From positions 62,001-126,000 of the forward strand of contig CAYPJE010000003.1 in NCBI GenBank assembly GCA_964410945.1: a DNA stretch of 64,000 nucleotides, in the 5' to 3' direction. This stretch comes from CAYPJE01 sp964410945 (GTDB taxonomy: Bacteria > Fidelibacterota > Marinisomatia > Marinisomatales > TCS56). Positions 35,213 through 44,993 of the stretch are shown piece by piece (the first letter of the stretch is position 1; the number at the start of each line of letters is the position of its first letter). Both the position numbers and the translations under genes were made by a program. The notes under the pieces are model-generated. The model saw nothing but the letters and a program-made list of their open reading frames with translations, was not told where the DNA came from and made no database searches.

Positions 35213-37597
35213 TTATTTTAGGTACAAAAGTTTGGTTCCGGCCTGGTGCACAATACTGCCATCCAGCCCGATTAACTCCGTGCGTACCAACAACACACCG
35301 GAGGCAATCGGACGGCCCAGGTCATCAGCGGGACGCCAATCCACGAAATATACACCCGGTTCGGCCCAGCCGGGTTTGATGGTGGCCACCTGCCGGCCCC
35401 GGATATCGAAGACCGTCATCCGCAGCTTCCCGGTCTCGGGAATGTCAATCTGAAACCGTACCTGGGCGTTAAATGGATTGGGAAAGGCTGCCAGATTCCA
35501 TTGCTTCGGCGCGTAAAACTCATCAATGCCAACCCCGGCATTGGCCGCCGCAAGCGTCGGGGACAAGAAATCCCAGTTGGTACTGCCGTCCGGTATCCGG
35601 CCGTAGGAAATATCCGATGACTGGACACCAAAACTGAGTGAATCGATGACCGTCACGCTGTCCGGCCGGGTCAGGGCCAGGAATTCACCACTGGCGGATA
35701 ATTTGAAATTGGCATGCAGATCGCCCTGGCTGCCATCCTCGTCGCACCACACCACCAGATAGCCACCGGGATTGATCGGCGTGCTGGTTTCAGGAAACTG
35801 CCATTTGTTCAGCCACCGGAGATTGTCAGTGAGCCAGCAATTGGCCAGATCGATAACCTCATCGGTGGGATTGTACAGCTCGACCCAATCATCCAACTCA
35901 CCAGCAGGATCGGTGCAGCAGGCATCATTCTTGGCCAGAAATTCATTGATAACCACCTGATCGGACAGGGCGCCGGGGGCCTGGAGAGTGATGAAACTTG
36001 TACGGGGATAAAGCTGGTTCTGACCGTTATTATCGATTGCGACCACCTGAAACCGCCCATGCCCACCTTCCCCCAATGGCGGCAGGGTAACGGTCCAACG
36101 ATCTGATTCTTCAACAATTTTGCTAGCCGTTACCGGTGAATAATCCATGGGATATTCTTCAATCACCGTCAGATAGCCGGGATGGTATTGAACAACCACA
36201 CCTCTCAAACCAATGGCACTGAAAGCAGCCACGGTGACCCGGATACTATCGGTAGCACCGGGATTACGGGGCTGCCAGTCCATGGAATAAACGATCGGGC
36301 GGGCAGTCAGCCAGGTCAACTGGGAAGGCAGACTGGCGCTGCGCTGGTTGATGAATTCCTTGATTCCCTGTTTCACATGACGGTCGGAGTAGCCGTAAGC
36401 GGTATAGGAATTATTGAAATCATTCATGGTGAAACCGTAATCGAAGGTACGATATGAATCATCTTCCGCTGCCGAATAGATCATATTTTTCAATGAATCG
36501 ATACGCTCTTCCCAGATACTGAGTTCAAATACGTTATCATTATAGAATTGCAGGAAATGGGCAAAGAGATTGTGGTACTGGTCGTTATCCAGTATCCTGG
36601 TTGACAGGGGCCGGGGATCGGAATCGTTCCGGGGATATTCAAAGGGGTCCACCGTAGCCCAATCGATACCAAACCAATCAATGCTGAAGGTATTATCATA
36701 ATCATATGGAATCAGGTGCAGTTTATCATCCACCGGTTCGTGATAGAGATAATAATTGTTTTTCAAATAGCGGTAGTCGTCCCAACTACCGGTAAGAATA
36801 TTCATTGCCAGGTATTTTAAAACGCCGGCCACATCAAGGACGGCCTCCAGGGAATCAGGTAAATCACCATCAGAAGTTTTTTCCAGAATTCCAATCAGGC
36901 GGGCCAGGGCGCTGTAATCGTAGATATCCTCATTGGTCTTGAGCTCGTAGGGGCGTTCATCCCCGTAGTAGGGATGGTAATTCGCGGGATCGTCCCCCCG
37001 GTATGTCAGATCGGCCGGCCAGATACATTTCCACAGATTACCGGAATCATCGGTGAAATTCTTATCCAGAAATTCGTCATCGACGTGTTCAACCGAGATG
37101 TACAGGCCATAATAATTGCCATTTATATACACGCGCACATGATTAGCCCGGCTGGCGGCCATCCCGATATCCTGATACAGGTCCCAACACAACTTGGACC
37201 GGATTATGGATGGATCGTTGTGCTCCCCGTTCAGGTTCAGTTTATCGACACCATAGAATTCCCCGCCGGGCTGGTAGGCATTGAAGGCTATTTTAAACGA
37301 TTTTTTAGCTGAATGCCGGGAGGTATTACCGCGGATGCGGAAGCCTACTGAATCGACAGTTTCATCGATCCAGTGATTAACATACCGGATGCTGGCAGGG
37401 TGCAGTGAATCACTTTCAACATGGGCATATATCCAGTCCAGGTCATTCTGGTCAACCGTAATATATACATTGGCCACTTGTGAATCATCGAACAGTTTCC
37501 AGCTTTCATCCACCTGAGCCAGTAGTCCCCCGACCACGGCTAACAAAAACACCAGTGTTTTATTGTGCATTGATGGAAAGTGAAATTTAATGGTCAC
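35213..37597 (-). CDS. CotH-kinase-like protein with lamin-tail domain and T9SS sorting domain
   Basis: 794 aa from a GTG that overlaps the preceding stop by 4 bp (GTGA). An ATG at 37570 would give a standard signal peptide (ending L-L-A-Q). The CotH domain covers about residues 40-400, with R-I-R-G-N-T-S-R-H-S-A-K-K-S-F-K and L-N-L-N-G-E-H-N-D-P-S-I-I-R-S-K-L near 90-140 and the metal motif I-P-Y-D-Y-D-N-T-F. A lamin-tail domain follows at about 540-680 (I-N-E-F-L-A-K-N). The C-terminus is a T9SS sorting domain (A-F-P-N-P-F-N). CotH proteins are atypical kinases of exported proteins. Its coupling to a GH13 gene suggests a role in glucan handling. Confidence 0.88.
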   Translation of the reverse strand: MTIKFHFPSMHNKTLVFLLAVVGGLLAQVDESWKLFDDSQVANVYITVDQNDLDWIYAHVESDSLHPASIRYVNHWIDETVDSVGFRIRGNTSRHSAKKSFKIAFNAYQPGGEFYGVDKLNLNGEHNDPSIIRSKLCWDLYQDIGMAASRANHVRVYINGNYYGLYISVEHVDDEFLDKNFTDDSGNLWKCIWPADLTYRGDDPANYHPYYGDERPYELKTNEDIYDYSALARLIGILEKTSDGDLPDSLEAVLDVAGVLKYLAMNILTGSWDDYRYLKNNYYLYHEPVDDKLHLIPYDYDNTFSIDWFGIDWATVDPFEYPRNDSDPRPLSTRILDNDQYHNLFAHFLQFYNDNVFELSIWEERIDSLKNMIYSAAEDDSYRTFDYGFTMNDFNNSYTAYGYSDRHVKQGIKEFINQRSASLPSQLTWLTARPIVYSMDWQPRNPGATDSIRVTVAAFSAIGLRGVVVQYHPGYLTVIEEYPMDYSPVTASKIVEESDRWTVTLPPLGEGGHGRFQVVAIDNNGQNQLYPRTSFITLQAPGALSDQVVINEFLAKNDACCTDPAGELDDWVELYNPTDEVIDLANCWLTDNLRWLNKWQFPETSTPINPGGYLVVWCDEDGSQGDLHANFKLSASGEFLALTRPDSVTVIDSLSFGVQSSDISYGRIPDGSTNWDFLSPTLAAANAGVGIDEFYAPKQWNLAAFPNPFNAQVRFQIDIPETGKLRMTVFDIRGRQVATIKPGWAEPGVYFVDWRPADDLGRPIASGVLLVRTELIGLDGSIVHQAGTKLLYLK

Positions 37598-39960
37598 AAA
37601 CCAATTTTAATCAATCGGTGGCCGTAAGGCAACACATCAAATGTGATTTCACCCGGTTTGCTTTCAACCGCTGTGCCTGTAGCCAAATCCATCAGTCCCG
37701 CGGATGAAGTTACCTGTGAAAGTTTGATCTGCCTGGTTTCGGAACTCTGGTTGAATGCTACCAGAATCTCCTCATCGAAATAGGTCTTCCTGAAGACCAG
37801 TAACGGTCCCTCTACCAGAACGGGAGTATAATCACCGATTGACAGGGCGGGATGAGCGTGGCGCAGTTTCACCAGATGCGCGATACGATCAAAGGTCTGT
37901 TTTTCATCTTCAGTCCATTGATCCGCAAAATACATCGGGCGGCGGTTACCGGGGTCGGCAGCCCCCATGAGACCCATTTCCTCACCGTAGTAGATCACCG
38001 GCACACCCGGGAGGGACATGTTGAAGGCCGTGAAACTCACCAGCTTGTCATAACTGGTAGTATTTATCACCGGTCCCGGTGGATCGTTGAAGGCTCGTTC
38101 GGTGCCATTATCACTGAAACTGACCTGACCATCGGCAAAACCCATGAAACGGCCCTGGTCGTGGCTGGAAGTAATATTACCCATCAGGTTAACCGGCCCG
38201 AATACTTCAGCATTTTCATTGAGGATATTTCCCAGGTATGAGAAATCAGCCTCATCTGAGCTGAATGGAACACGGGCATTGAAATAGATCGAGAAATTGA
38301 ACTGGGAGTTTAACTCGCCGGGATTAACATAACTTTTAATCAGATCATCGGAACCGAAGGATTCGCCGATCTGGTAAATATCCTTTTCCGGGAACCGGCT
38401 TTTCATTTCCGCGGTCAGCTGCTTCCAGAATTTATGGGGCACGTGCTTGACCGCATCCTGGCGGAAACCATCCAGGTCAAAGGTTTCCATCCACCAGATC
38501 GCATCGGCCACGACTTGATCAATCGCCTCCGGAGCGGCAGGGAAATCAAAAGAGGGGATAAAATCATCGAACCAGGTCGTCAGATTGGTTTCCAGGCTCC
38601 AGTTGCGGATATTGGTGGTACCATCCGGCAGGTACATGGTGCCGTACCACTCCGGATTGGCCTGGAAATAATCATGGTTTTCATGGGTGTGGTTGGACAC
38701 AAAATCCAATATTACCTTCATTCCCTGCTGGTGAGCCAGATCTACCAGCTCCCTGAATTCAGCCTCCGTTCCGAACCGGTCATCGATTTCCCGTCCCCGG
38801 ACCGGCCAGTAACCGTGATAGCCGGTAAATTTCCGGTTGGGCGGTATCGATTCCACGAATGCCCCTTCCGGCTGACGATTCAGAGGGAAAACCCACAGGG
38901 TATTAACACCCAATTCGGAGAAATAACCCTCACGCAGCTTCTGAATTATTCCTGCCAGATCGCCACCATGGAAATCGGCCAGGGGATGGAGATCGGAATC
39001 ATTGACCTTGCGGGTATTATCAGGATTTCCATCCAGGAAGCGGTCGGTCATGGCGCTGTAGATGACAGCAAAATGCCAATCCTCAGGATCATTACTCGGG
39101 TTCAGGGGCCGCCCGTTTTTCAAGATAGTGTGGTTTTCCGGCAGGGGACGTCCCAGGGCATCAATACCTGTTATTCGTAACAAACCATCGGGATAATTGG
39201 CGGTATTGACTGTCAGATCACCATTCGGCAGTTGATCCACTTCCTGGTCGGTCAGTAAAATATTATCAATAAAGGCATGGACCAACGCTGGCAGAGCACC
39301 ATCCTTGGGATGGACAAAGGAAAAATGGAGCCGTTTGCCACTGGTGGATTTTTTCACATACCGTCCGGCGGGCCGGGGCTGTTGATCACTTAAATCAAGG
39401 ATGGAATTCCAGCCCCCGATATTATTGGAAATGAAAACCGGATTCTCCGGATCGATCACCTCCTGCCAGTTAACCACAAATTTATATTCATGGCGTTCCG
39501 GTCGCAGGTATACTGTTCTTTCCAGCCATCCGTCACCGTCGTCATCCGACATAGGTAAGGCAGTACGGGACCAGTCATTGAAACCACCCATCACCACCAC
39601 CAGGGTATCACCGGAATTAACGGGATATTTAAAGGTATGCTTTACCATCGGTTTGACCTTTACCATTAAATCATAGCGAATCCCATCGGCCAGAATCGGA
39701 AGCTGAATGATAGAACCGGCGTCGTCCCTGGGCTGGAGATACAAACTGTCAACTCCCGGAACATATTTAATGACCAGATTCGGATGGGCTGGGATACTGA
39801 ATTTTGTTTCAGTGCATTTCTTATAAACCAATAAATCGAATCCCGTATCGATCCCCTGGCGCACGATTAAAGTGGGAACCGGATAAAGATTCTGCGAATG
39901 CTTTCCGGTACAACCGAAAGCAATTAAAATGATAAATGTAATCAGATAAAGTTTTTTCAT
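37594..39960 (-). CDS. GH13 alpha-amylase-family lipoprotein
   Basis: A 788-aa lipoprotein (lipobox A-F-G-C, Cys17). Residues ~108-190 form a carbohydrate-binding module like AMPK/CBM48 (G-G-F-N-D-W and Y-K-F-V-V-N). The GH13 catalytic barrel runs from about 290 to 720, with V-S-N-H-T-H, nucleophile Asp502 in D-G-F-R-Q-D-A, acid/base Glu533 in I-G-E-S-F and Asp601 in S-H-D-Q-G-R. It probably cleaves maltodextrin or pullulan in the envelope. It is divergent from the pullulanase-like gene at 40099, and the shared gap holds the palindrome at 40049. The CotH gene is translationally coupled downstream. Confidence 0.93.
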   Translation of the reverse strand: MKKLYLITFIILIAFGCTGKHSQNLYPVPTLIVRQGIDTGFDLLVYKKCTETKFSIPAHPNLVIKYVPGVDSLYLQPRDDAGSIIQLPILADGIRYDLMVKVKPMVKHTFKYPVNSGDTLVVVMGGFNDWSRTALPMSDDDGDGWLERTVYLRPERHEYKFVVNWQEVIDPENPVFISNNIGGWNSILDLSDQQPRPAGRYVKKSTSGKRLHFSFVHPKDGALPALVHAFIDNILLTDQEVDQLPNGDLTVNTANYPDGLLRITGIDALGRPLPENHTILKNGRPLNPSNDPEDWHFAVIYSAMTDRFLDGNPDNTRKVNDSDLHPLADFHGGDLAGIIQKLREGYFSELGVNTLWVFPLNRQPEGAFVESIPPNRKFTGYHGYWPVRGREIDDRFGTEAEFRELVDLAHQQGMKVILDFVSNHTHENHDYFQANPEWYGTMYLPDGTTNIRNWSLETNLTTWFDDFIPSFDFPAAPEAIDQVVADAIWWMETFDLDGFRQDAVKHVPHKFWKQLTAEMKSRFPEKDIYQIGESFGSDDLIKSYVNPGELNSQFNFSIYFNARVPFSSDEADFSYLGNILNENAEVFGPVNLMGNITSSHDQGRFMGFADGQVSFSDNGTERAFNDPPGPVINTTSYDKLVSFTAFNMSLPGVPVIYYGEEMGLMGAADPGNRRPMYFADQWTEDEKQTFDRIAHLVKLRHAHPALSIGDYTPVLVEGPLLVFRKTYFDEEILVAFNQSSETRQIKLSQVTSSAGLMDLATGTAVESKPGEITFDVLPYGHRLIKIGL

Positions 39961-40048
39961 GATCTCCCCTGCAGTGGTTAATACATGCTCATTTTTTGGG
40001 CGGTTGTGAAACCAGCTGTTTTTGATTAATCTGAAACACTGTAATTTA

Positions 40049-40068
40049 GTAACTCACACATGAGTTAC
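40049..40068. promoter_or_regulatory. Predicted TrmB-family operator, copy 1
   Basis: GTAACTCA-CACA-TGAGTTAC, a perfect 8+8 inverted repeat in the 138-bp gap between the divergent GH13 lipoprotein (39960) and pullulanase-like (40099) genes. The same arms recur at 54525-54544 next to the TrmB-family gene. It ends 30 bp before the pullulanase ATG. Confidence 0.75.
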
Positions 40069-40098
40069 ACATGCCAAAAACAGTAAGCGAGCAGGTTT

Positions 40099-42081
40099 AT
40101 GAAGTTCAAACTTATCTCTTTCAGTACAGTTTTAATGGCATCATTATTGATGTTCAACTGCCAACAGGTTAACGAGGAAAATATGTTATCGTATGGTGCT
40201 TTTGAAGAAAAAGACGGAACCAGGTTCCGGTTACTGGCCCCTAAAGCGGAGCGGGTTTATGTTGTAATTTTTATAAACCACCAGGATGATACCGGGCAGG
40301 AATATGCCATGGAAAAAACTCCGGCCGGTGACTGGGAAGTGTTCATAAAAAATATTGAATATGGCACCATTTACGGCTACAGACTGGAAGGTCCGGCTCC
40401 CATCGACCCGAAACTGATCCTGGCTGACCCCTATACAACCGCAGCCATAACACAGAACACCTATCAGCACACAGCCAAATCCTTGCTGGTAAAAGATGAT
40501 TTTGACTGGGAGGGCGACCAGCCATTGAACCTTGATTTGCGTGATGCTGTAATCTACGAGATGCATGTCCGTGACCTGACCGCTCACTCCACTTCGCAGG
40601 CTGACAAGCCCGGAACCTACCTGGGGCTGGTCGATCCTGATCAGAAGGGCGGGATTGCCCATATCAAAAACATGGGGTACAATGCGGTGGAATTATTGCC
40701 ATCCCAGGATTTCGCCAACGTGGAAATTCCTTACATGGTCGAAACACCGGCCGGTCACAACACCTGGAACCCCTATGCCCGCAATCACTGGGGTTATATG
40801 ACCACCTTTTTCTTTGCACCGGAAACTTATTACGCCAGCGATGGCACGGCCGAACCGGGTGCCTGGAACGGAACCGATGGACGGGTGGTTAACGAATTCA
40901 AAACGATGGTCAAAGAATTCCATAAAGCCGGAATCGCAGTGCTAATGGATGTGGTCTATAACCACGTATCCAATTATGATTATCATCCCTTTAAATATAT
41001 TGACAAGGAGAAATATTTCCGCCTGGATGAGAATGGCGATTATGTTTCCATCAGTGGCTGCGGTAACGATACCCGGACCGAAGACCCGGATGTACGAAGG
41101 TTGATTGTGGAAAGTGTCAAATACTGGATGACCGAATACCATATCGATGGTTTTCGGTTCGATCTGGCCTATCTGATCGATAAGGAAACCTGTGCCATGA
41201 TCCTGGCAGAAGCCCGGAAGATCAATCCCAATGTGATCATCATCGCCGAGCCCTGGGGTGGCGGGTATGATCCCAGCGGATTCTCAGACCTTGGCTGGGC
41301 GGCCTGGAATGACCAGTTCCGGAATGGTGTGAAGGGCGAGAATCCCAATGACGGGAAAGGTTTTATCTGGGGTGAATGGCAGGGTGAGAATGATCTGTCA
41401 AGTCTTCAACGCTACGCCATGGGTTCACCGCGGGAATTCGGCGGCCAGTATGTGGATATTGCCCATTCAATTAATTATCTGGAATCACATGATGACCATA
41501 CTATGGGCGATTTTATTCGGATTGGTAATGGAGACGTTGCTCCCCATGCTGAAATTATTGATCGCAAACAGAACGCACTGGTTACCGAAGACCAGTTGGC
41601 TTACAATAAACTGGCTGCTCTGTACCTGTTGACCAGTCAGGGCGCGGTGATGATTCACGAGGGACAGGAGTGGGCCCGCAGTAAAGTGATCGCTGATACC
41701 GATGTTCCCGACGACCATGTGGGACAGATAGATCATAATTCATATAATAAAGATAATGATACCAACTACCTGAACTGGGCGGAGCTGGACTTGAATCAGG
41801 AACTGGCGAATCATTACCGGGAACTAATCGCCTTACGGAAAGCCAATCCTGAATTCAGGCACAGTTCCCCTGAGGATTTCAAGTTCATTGATCTGGGTGA
41901 TAAAGTTGCACTGGCCTACGTACTGAAAGAAAAATTCCTGGTGGCATTGAATGGCGAAAAGAAAACCATTGAAGTTGCTATTCCGTCCGGTGACTGGCAA
42001 TATGTACATGGTGGCGGTGGTACAGTTTCCGGGAAATTGAGCCTGGCCGGTACCAGTGGAATAATTCTTAGTAAAGAATGA
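40099..42081 (+). CDS. pulA: Pullulanase-type GH13 lipoprotein
   Basis: A 660-aa lipoprotein with a signal ending at lipobox L-M-F-N-C (Cys21). A CBM48 domain at about residues 32-130 contains L-L-A-P-K-A and Y-G-Y-R-L-E-G-P. The GH13 barrel follows, with Y-E-M-H-V-R-D-L, the M-D-V-V-Y-N-H-V region, nucleophile Asp355 in D-G-F-R-F-D-L, acid/base Glu384 in I-A-E-P-W-G-G and Asp465 in E-S-H-D-D-H. CBM48 plus this motif set is that of type I pullulanases, which cleave alpha-1,6 branch points. The terminator at 42090 ends the unit. Confidence 0.93.
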   Translation: MKFKLISFSTVLMASLLMFNCQQVNEENMLSYGAFEEKDGTRFRLLAPKAERVYVVIFINHQDDTGQEYAMEKTPAGDWEVFIKNIEYGTIYGYRLEGPAPIDPKLILADPYTTAAITQNTYQHTAKSLLVKDDFDWEGDQPLNLDLRDAVIYEMHVRDLTAHSTSQADKPGTYLGLVDPDQKGGIAHIKNMGYNAVELLPSQDFANVEIPYMVETPAGHNTWNPYARNHWGYMTTFFFAPETYYASDGTAEPGAWNGTDGRVVNEFKTMVKEFHKAGIAVLMDVVYNHVSNYDYHPFKYIDKEKYFRLDENGDYVSISGCGNDTRTEDPDVRRLIVESVKYWMTEYHIDGFRFDLAYLIDKETCAMILAEARKINPNVIIIAEPWGGGYDPSGFSDLGWAAWNDQFRNGVKGENPNDGKGFIWGEWQGENDLSSLQRYAMGSPREFGGQYVDIAHSINYLESHDDHTMGDFIRIGNGDVAPHAEIIDRKQNALVTEDQLAYNKLAALYLLTSQGAVMIHEGQEWARSKVIADTDVPDDHVGQIDHNSYNKDNDTNYLNWAELDLNQELANHYRELIALRKANPEFRHSSPEDFKFIDLGDKVALAYVLKEKFLVALNGEKKTIEVAIPSGDWQYVHGGGGTVSGKLSLAGTSGIILSKE

Positions 42082-42089
42082 ACCAAGTA

Positions 42090-42117
42090 GGGCACTACGA
42101 ACTGTGCCCCAATTTTT
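42090..42117. terminator. Terminator between convergent genes
   Basis: GGGCAC / GTGCCC stem (42090-42095 and 42104-42109) with an 8-base loop, then CAATTTTTA. It lies 9 bp after the pullulanase stop and overlaps the stop of the convergent amylase gene. Confidence 0.75.
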
Positions 42118-44992
42118 ATTTCAATAAAACCAGTTTCTTAGTCTGAACCTGACGATCGGTTCTAATGCTGTAAAGATACATCCCGGCAGCTACCTGGTTA
42201 CCGCTACTGTTCCGGCCATCCCAGGTGACCGAATGCCAGCCATTGGTATGAAACCCTCGCACCAGTTGATTCACTTCCCGGCCAGTGATATCATAAATGG
42301 TCAGAACCACATCCCCGGCTTCCGGAAGCGAATAATCTATCCGCGTGGTGGGATTGAAGGGATTGGGGTAATTCTGCGCCAGATACAATTCGGTGGGTAT
42401 CATCTCCTGCTCTGGTAAAATATCCAGAAGCCCTTCTTCAGCCGGTTCCACATACGCATCGGTATAGATACGCAACTCTCCCGGCCCCAGATCAATATTG
42501 TCGGTGGGATTCCCAACAAACAATGTATCACCACTGAAAAATTCGTACCAGTCACCACTGGTATAGAAATTGGGATTTATACTGGCGGAAGTAACACCGA
42601 AATTGCCAACGATAACAACCTTCATCGAAGCATGGGAAAGGCGGATGCGTTTTAAACCCGACGAAAGATAAGATACATCGGCGACGGTCTCCGCGCTGCG
42701 GAATACCTCATTCCCGGCCCGCAAGTTCAACAGAGCCTGGATAGTCTTGTACAAACGGCGACGATCAGGATCAGCGTAGTAACTCCATTTGATCGGTTTG
42801 TTGCAAACCCGGCATTCATGGTCGATGGAATAATCATAACCCACTTCGCCAAACTGCCAGATCATTTTCGGTCCCGGCAGGGTCAAAAAGAAACCATTCA
42901 CCAGCTTCATCCGGTCCAGGGCCGTAGACAATTCCTGGATATCGTAGCTGCCACTACTGTTGCCATAGGCCAGGTTCTTGAACATCAGACGTTCTTCATC
43001 ATGGCTTTCCATATAAGTTACCAGGTGAGGATCATTCCAACCACGATCAGTGTAATAACCCCAGGAGAAGTCAGACTTGCCATAACTGTCGTGCCAGCCC
43101 ATGGCAGCTTCACTGTAATTATAATTGGTGTTGCCCCACAGCATAATTCCATAATCAGACAGTACTTTCTCTTCGGAATTATCGGCCAGGTGCTCAAGGA
43201 TCACATAGGCTTCACTGTTCACGTTCCAGATCTGATCAGCCATCCGTTTCAGGATATTGACCCGGCTGCCATCATAACTCCACCCATCACCGCTTTTGTT
43301 AGTAAATCCTTTAGTGAAATCAAACCGGAAACCATCTACCTTATATTCAGTCAGCCAGTACCGGTTTACCCGGTCCATGAAATAACGCGTATGGTCGCTC
43401 TCATGATCGAAATCGGCGCCCCAGTAATATGATCGGTTAGGCGATTTGATATTATACCAGGGATTCTCCGGGAGACAGATAATCTCATCGGTGGCATAAT
43501 AATCAAAATACATTTGGACCAGCGGGCTTTGTCCGTAGGAATGATTCAGAACCATATCGATTATTACCGCAATCCCTCTCCGGTGGCACTCATCGATGAA
43601 TTCCTTCAGCACCGATTCCCGACCATAGTACTTGTCGGCAGCAAAATAGAATGATGGGTTATACCCCCAGCTTTCGTTGCCCTCAAACTCATTGATCGGC
43701 ATTAATTCGATGGCATTTATACCCAGATTCTCCAGGTAGTCCAGGGTATCGATCAGGGTGGTATAGGAATGGGTATGGATAAAATCTCTCACCAGCATTT
43801 CAAAGATGATCAATTCCTCCTGCGGTGGGGCCACAAAACTGTCGCTGTACTGCCAGTTGTATGATGACTGCGCCGGCTGCAGCACGGCCGTGATGCCATC
43901 GGTTTTCCCAGCCGGATATTCCTTCAGGTTGGGGTAGACCGAATCACCAATATACCCATCATTCCAGGGATCGAGTACCTTGGCGGTGTAAGGATCGGCT
44001 ATCCGCAAATCGCCGTCGATCAGGTATTGAAAAGCGTATTCGGTGCCTGGTGACAGGTTGTCAATCGTCACCCACCATAAGGTACTGTCAGCCTGATCCG
44101 AATGACGGTGCATGGAATAGGTAGTGTCCACCTTCCAGTCATTGAAATCACCAATGACATAAACATTATCCTTGTAGGGAGCGAATAAAGCCAGGATGAC
44201 TGTATTGTAGTCGATATAATTGATCCCCGGTTCAATCCCGGCAGGTGGTACTAACACCTGCGGGATAGGATTAACAAACAAAACAATTGTGGATGAATCG
44301 ACAACCCCGATACTATCCTGGGCCTTAATGGTGAATTCGAAAGGGCCTGAACCATGATCTGCTGCGATAAACCGGTAATTGAGGGTATCGGTTTTCCCGG
44401 CTGAAACCACAAGATTATTCATCGTTAAGGTTAAAGAATCCACTGGGTAGGATTGAGTAACAGCTGTAGCAACCACTTCCACAGTATCGTCAGCATCCAC
44501 GAACAGCGGTGAGCGCAACGGATCACCAAATGTGACGTTCACCTGAGGACTGACAAACACAGCATTCAGGTCAGTATCGTAGATCGTATGAAATATGTCA
44601 GGGCTGGTTTGAGAACTGCCATCAGCCGCTCTAAATACAAAAGCCAATTCAGATATATGTTCCGATGAACTGGTTATATTGTAAAATGACCGGGGTTTAC
44701 CGATTACCAACTGATATAGATCGGTGGCGATCCTGGTTAATTTTGGTTGGGTGGAATTATTGCCCCAACTTCCTATTACATGCTGCCAGTCACCATTATT
44801 TGTATTTACTCCAGTATGGGTATATACATCGCCCGTGTATCCCATCAGACCCTGGTTGCCCAGTGTTGCATCAAAATAAACGACAATGGAATCCCACTCG
44901 GTTGGAAAAGCAGGCTCGGAATATACCGGGCTCTGCCCTGATCCGATGGCCGTCAGGGTAATTAACAGGAATATGCTACGGCTGATATTCAA
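42116..44992 (-). CDS. Secreted GH13 alpha-amylase with CBM and T9SS sorting domain
   Basis: 958 aa. A signal peptide of ~20 residues is followed by an N-terminal starch-binding-type module (about 22-145) and an Ig-like segment. A CBM48-like domain (about 255-345) has Y-V-I-G-D-F-N-D-W. The GH13 barrel lies at about 390-780, with nucleophile Asp558 in D-G-F-R-F-D-F, acid/base Glu600 in I-L-E-H-L and Asp665 in E-S-H-D-E-E-R. The last ~85 residues are a T9SS sorting domain with Q-N-Y-P-N-P-F-N-P-T and a final K-K-L-V-L-L-K. It likely attacks starch outside the cell. It follows the symporter gene after one base. Confidence 0.93.
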   Translation of the reverse strand: MNISRSIFLLITLTAIGSGQSPVYSEPAFPTEWDSIVVYFDATLGNQGLMGYTGDVYTHTGVNTNNGDWQHVIGSWGNNSTQPKLTRIATDLYQLVIGKPRSFYNITSSSEHISELAFVFRAADGSSQTSPDIFHTIYDTDLNAVFVSPQVNVTFGDPLRSPLFVDADDTVEVVATAVTQSYPVDSLTLTMNNLVVSAGKTDTLNYRFIAADHGSGPFEFTIKAQDSIGVVDSSTIVLFVNPIPQVLVPPAGIEPGINYIDYNTVILALFAPYKDNVYVIGDFNDWKVDTTYSMHRHSDQADSTLWWVTIDNLSPGTEYAFQYLIDGDLRIADPYTAKVLDPWNDGYIGDSVYPNLKEYPAGKTDGITAVLQPAQSSYNWQYSDSFVAPPQEELIIFEMLVRDFIHTHSYTTLIDTLDYLENLGINAIELMPINEFEGNESWGYNPSFYFAADKYYGRESVLKEFIDECHRRGIAVIIDMVLNHSYGQSPLVQMYFDYYATDEIICLPENPWYNIKSPNRSYYWGADFDHESDHTRYFMDRVNRYWLTEYKVDGFRFDFTKGFTNKSGDGWSYDGSRVNILKRMADQIWNVNSEAYVILEHLADNSEEKVLSDYGIMLWGNTNYNYSEAAMGWHDSYGKSDFSWGYYTDRGWNDPHLVTYMESHDEERLMFKNLAYGNSSGSYDIQELSTALDRMKLVNGFFLTLPGPKMIWQFGEVGYDYSIDHECRVCNKPIKWSYYADPDRRRLYKTIQALLNLRAGNEVFRSAETVADVSYLSSGLKRIRLSHASMKVVIVGNFGVTSASINPNFYTSGDWYEFFSGDTLFVGNPTDNIDLGPGELRIYTDAYVEPAEEGLLDILPEQEMIPTELYLAQNYPNPFNPTTRIDYSLPEAGDVVLTIYDITGREVNQLVRGFHTNGWHSVTWDGRNSSGNQVAAGMYLYSIRTDRQVQTKKLVLLK

Positions 44993-44993
44993 C

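Noticed and set aside
38434..39180. Long plus-strand frame antisense to the GH13 lipoprotein
   Set aside because: Shadow of a well-supported catalytic gene with no recognisable family.
42818..43432. 204-codon plus-strand frame antisense to the secreted amylase
   Set aside because: Mirror of conserved GH13 coding sequence; no start signal or motif.
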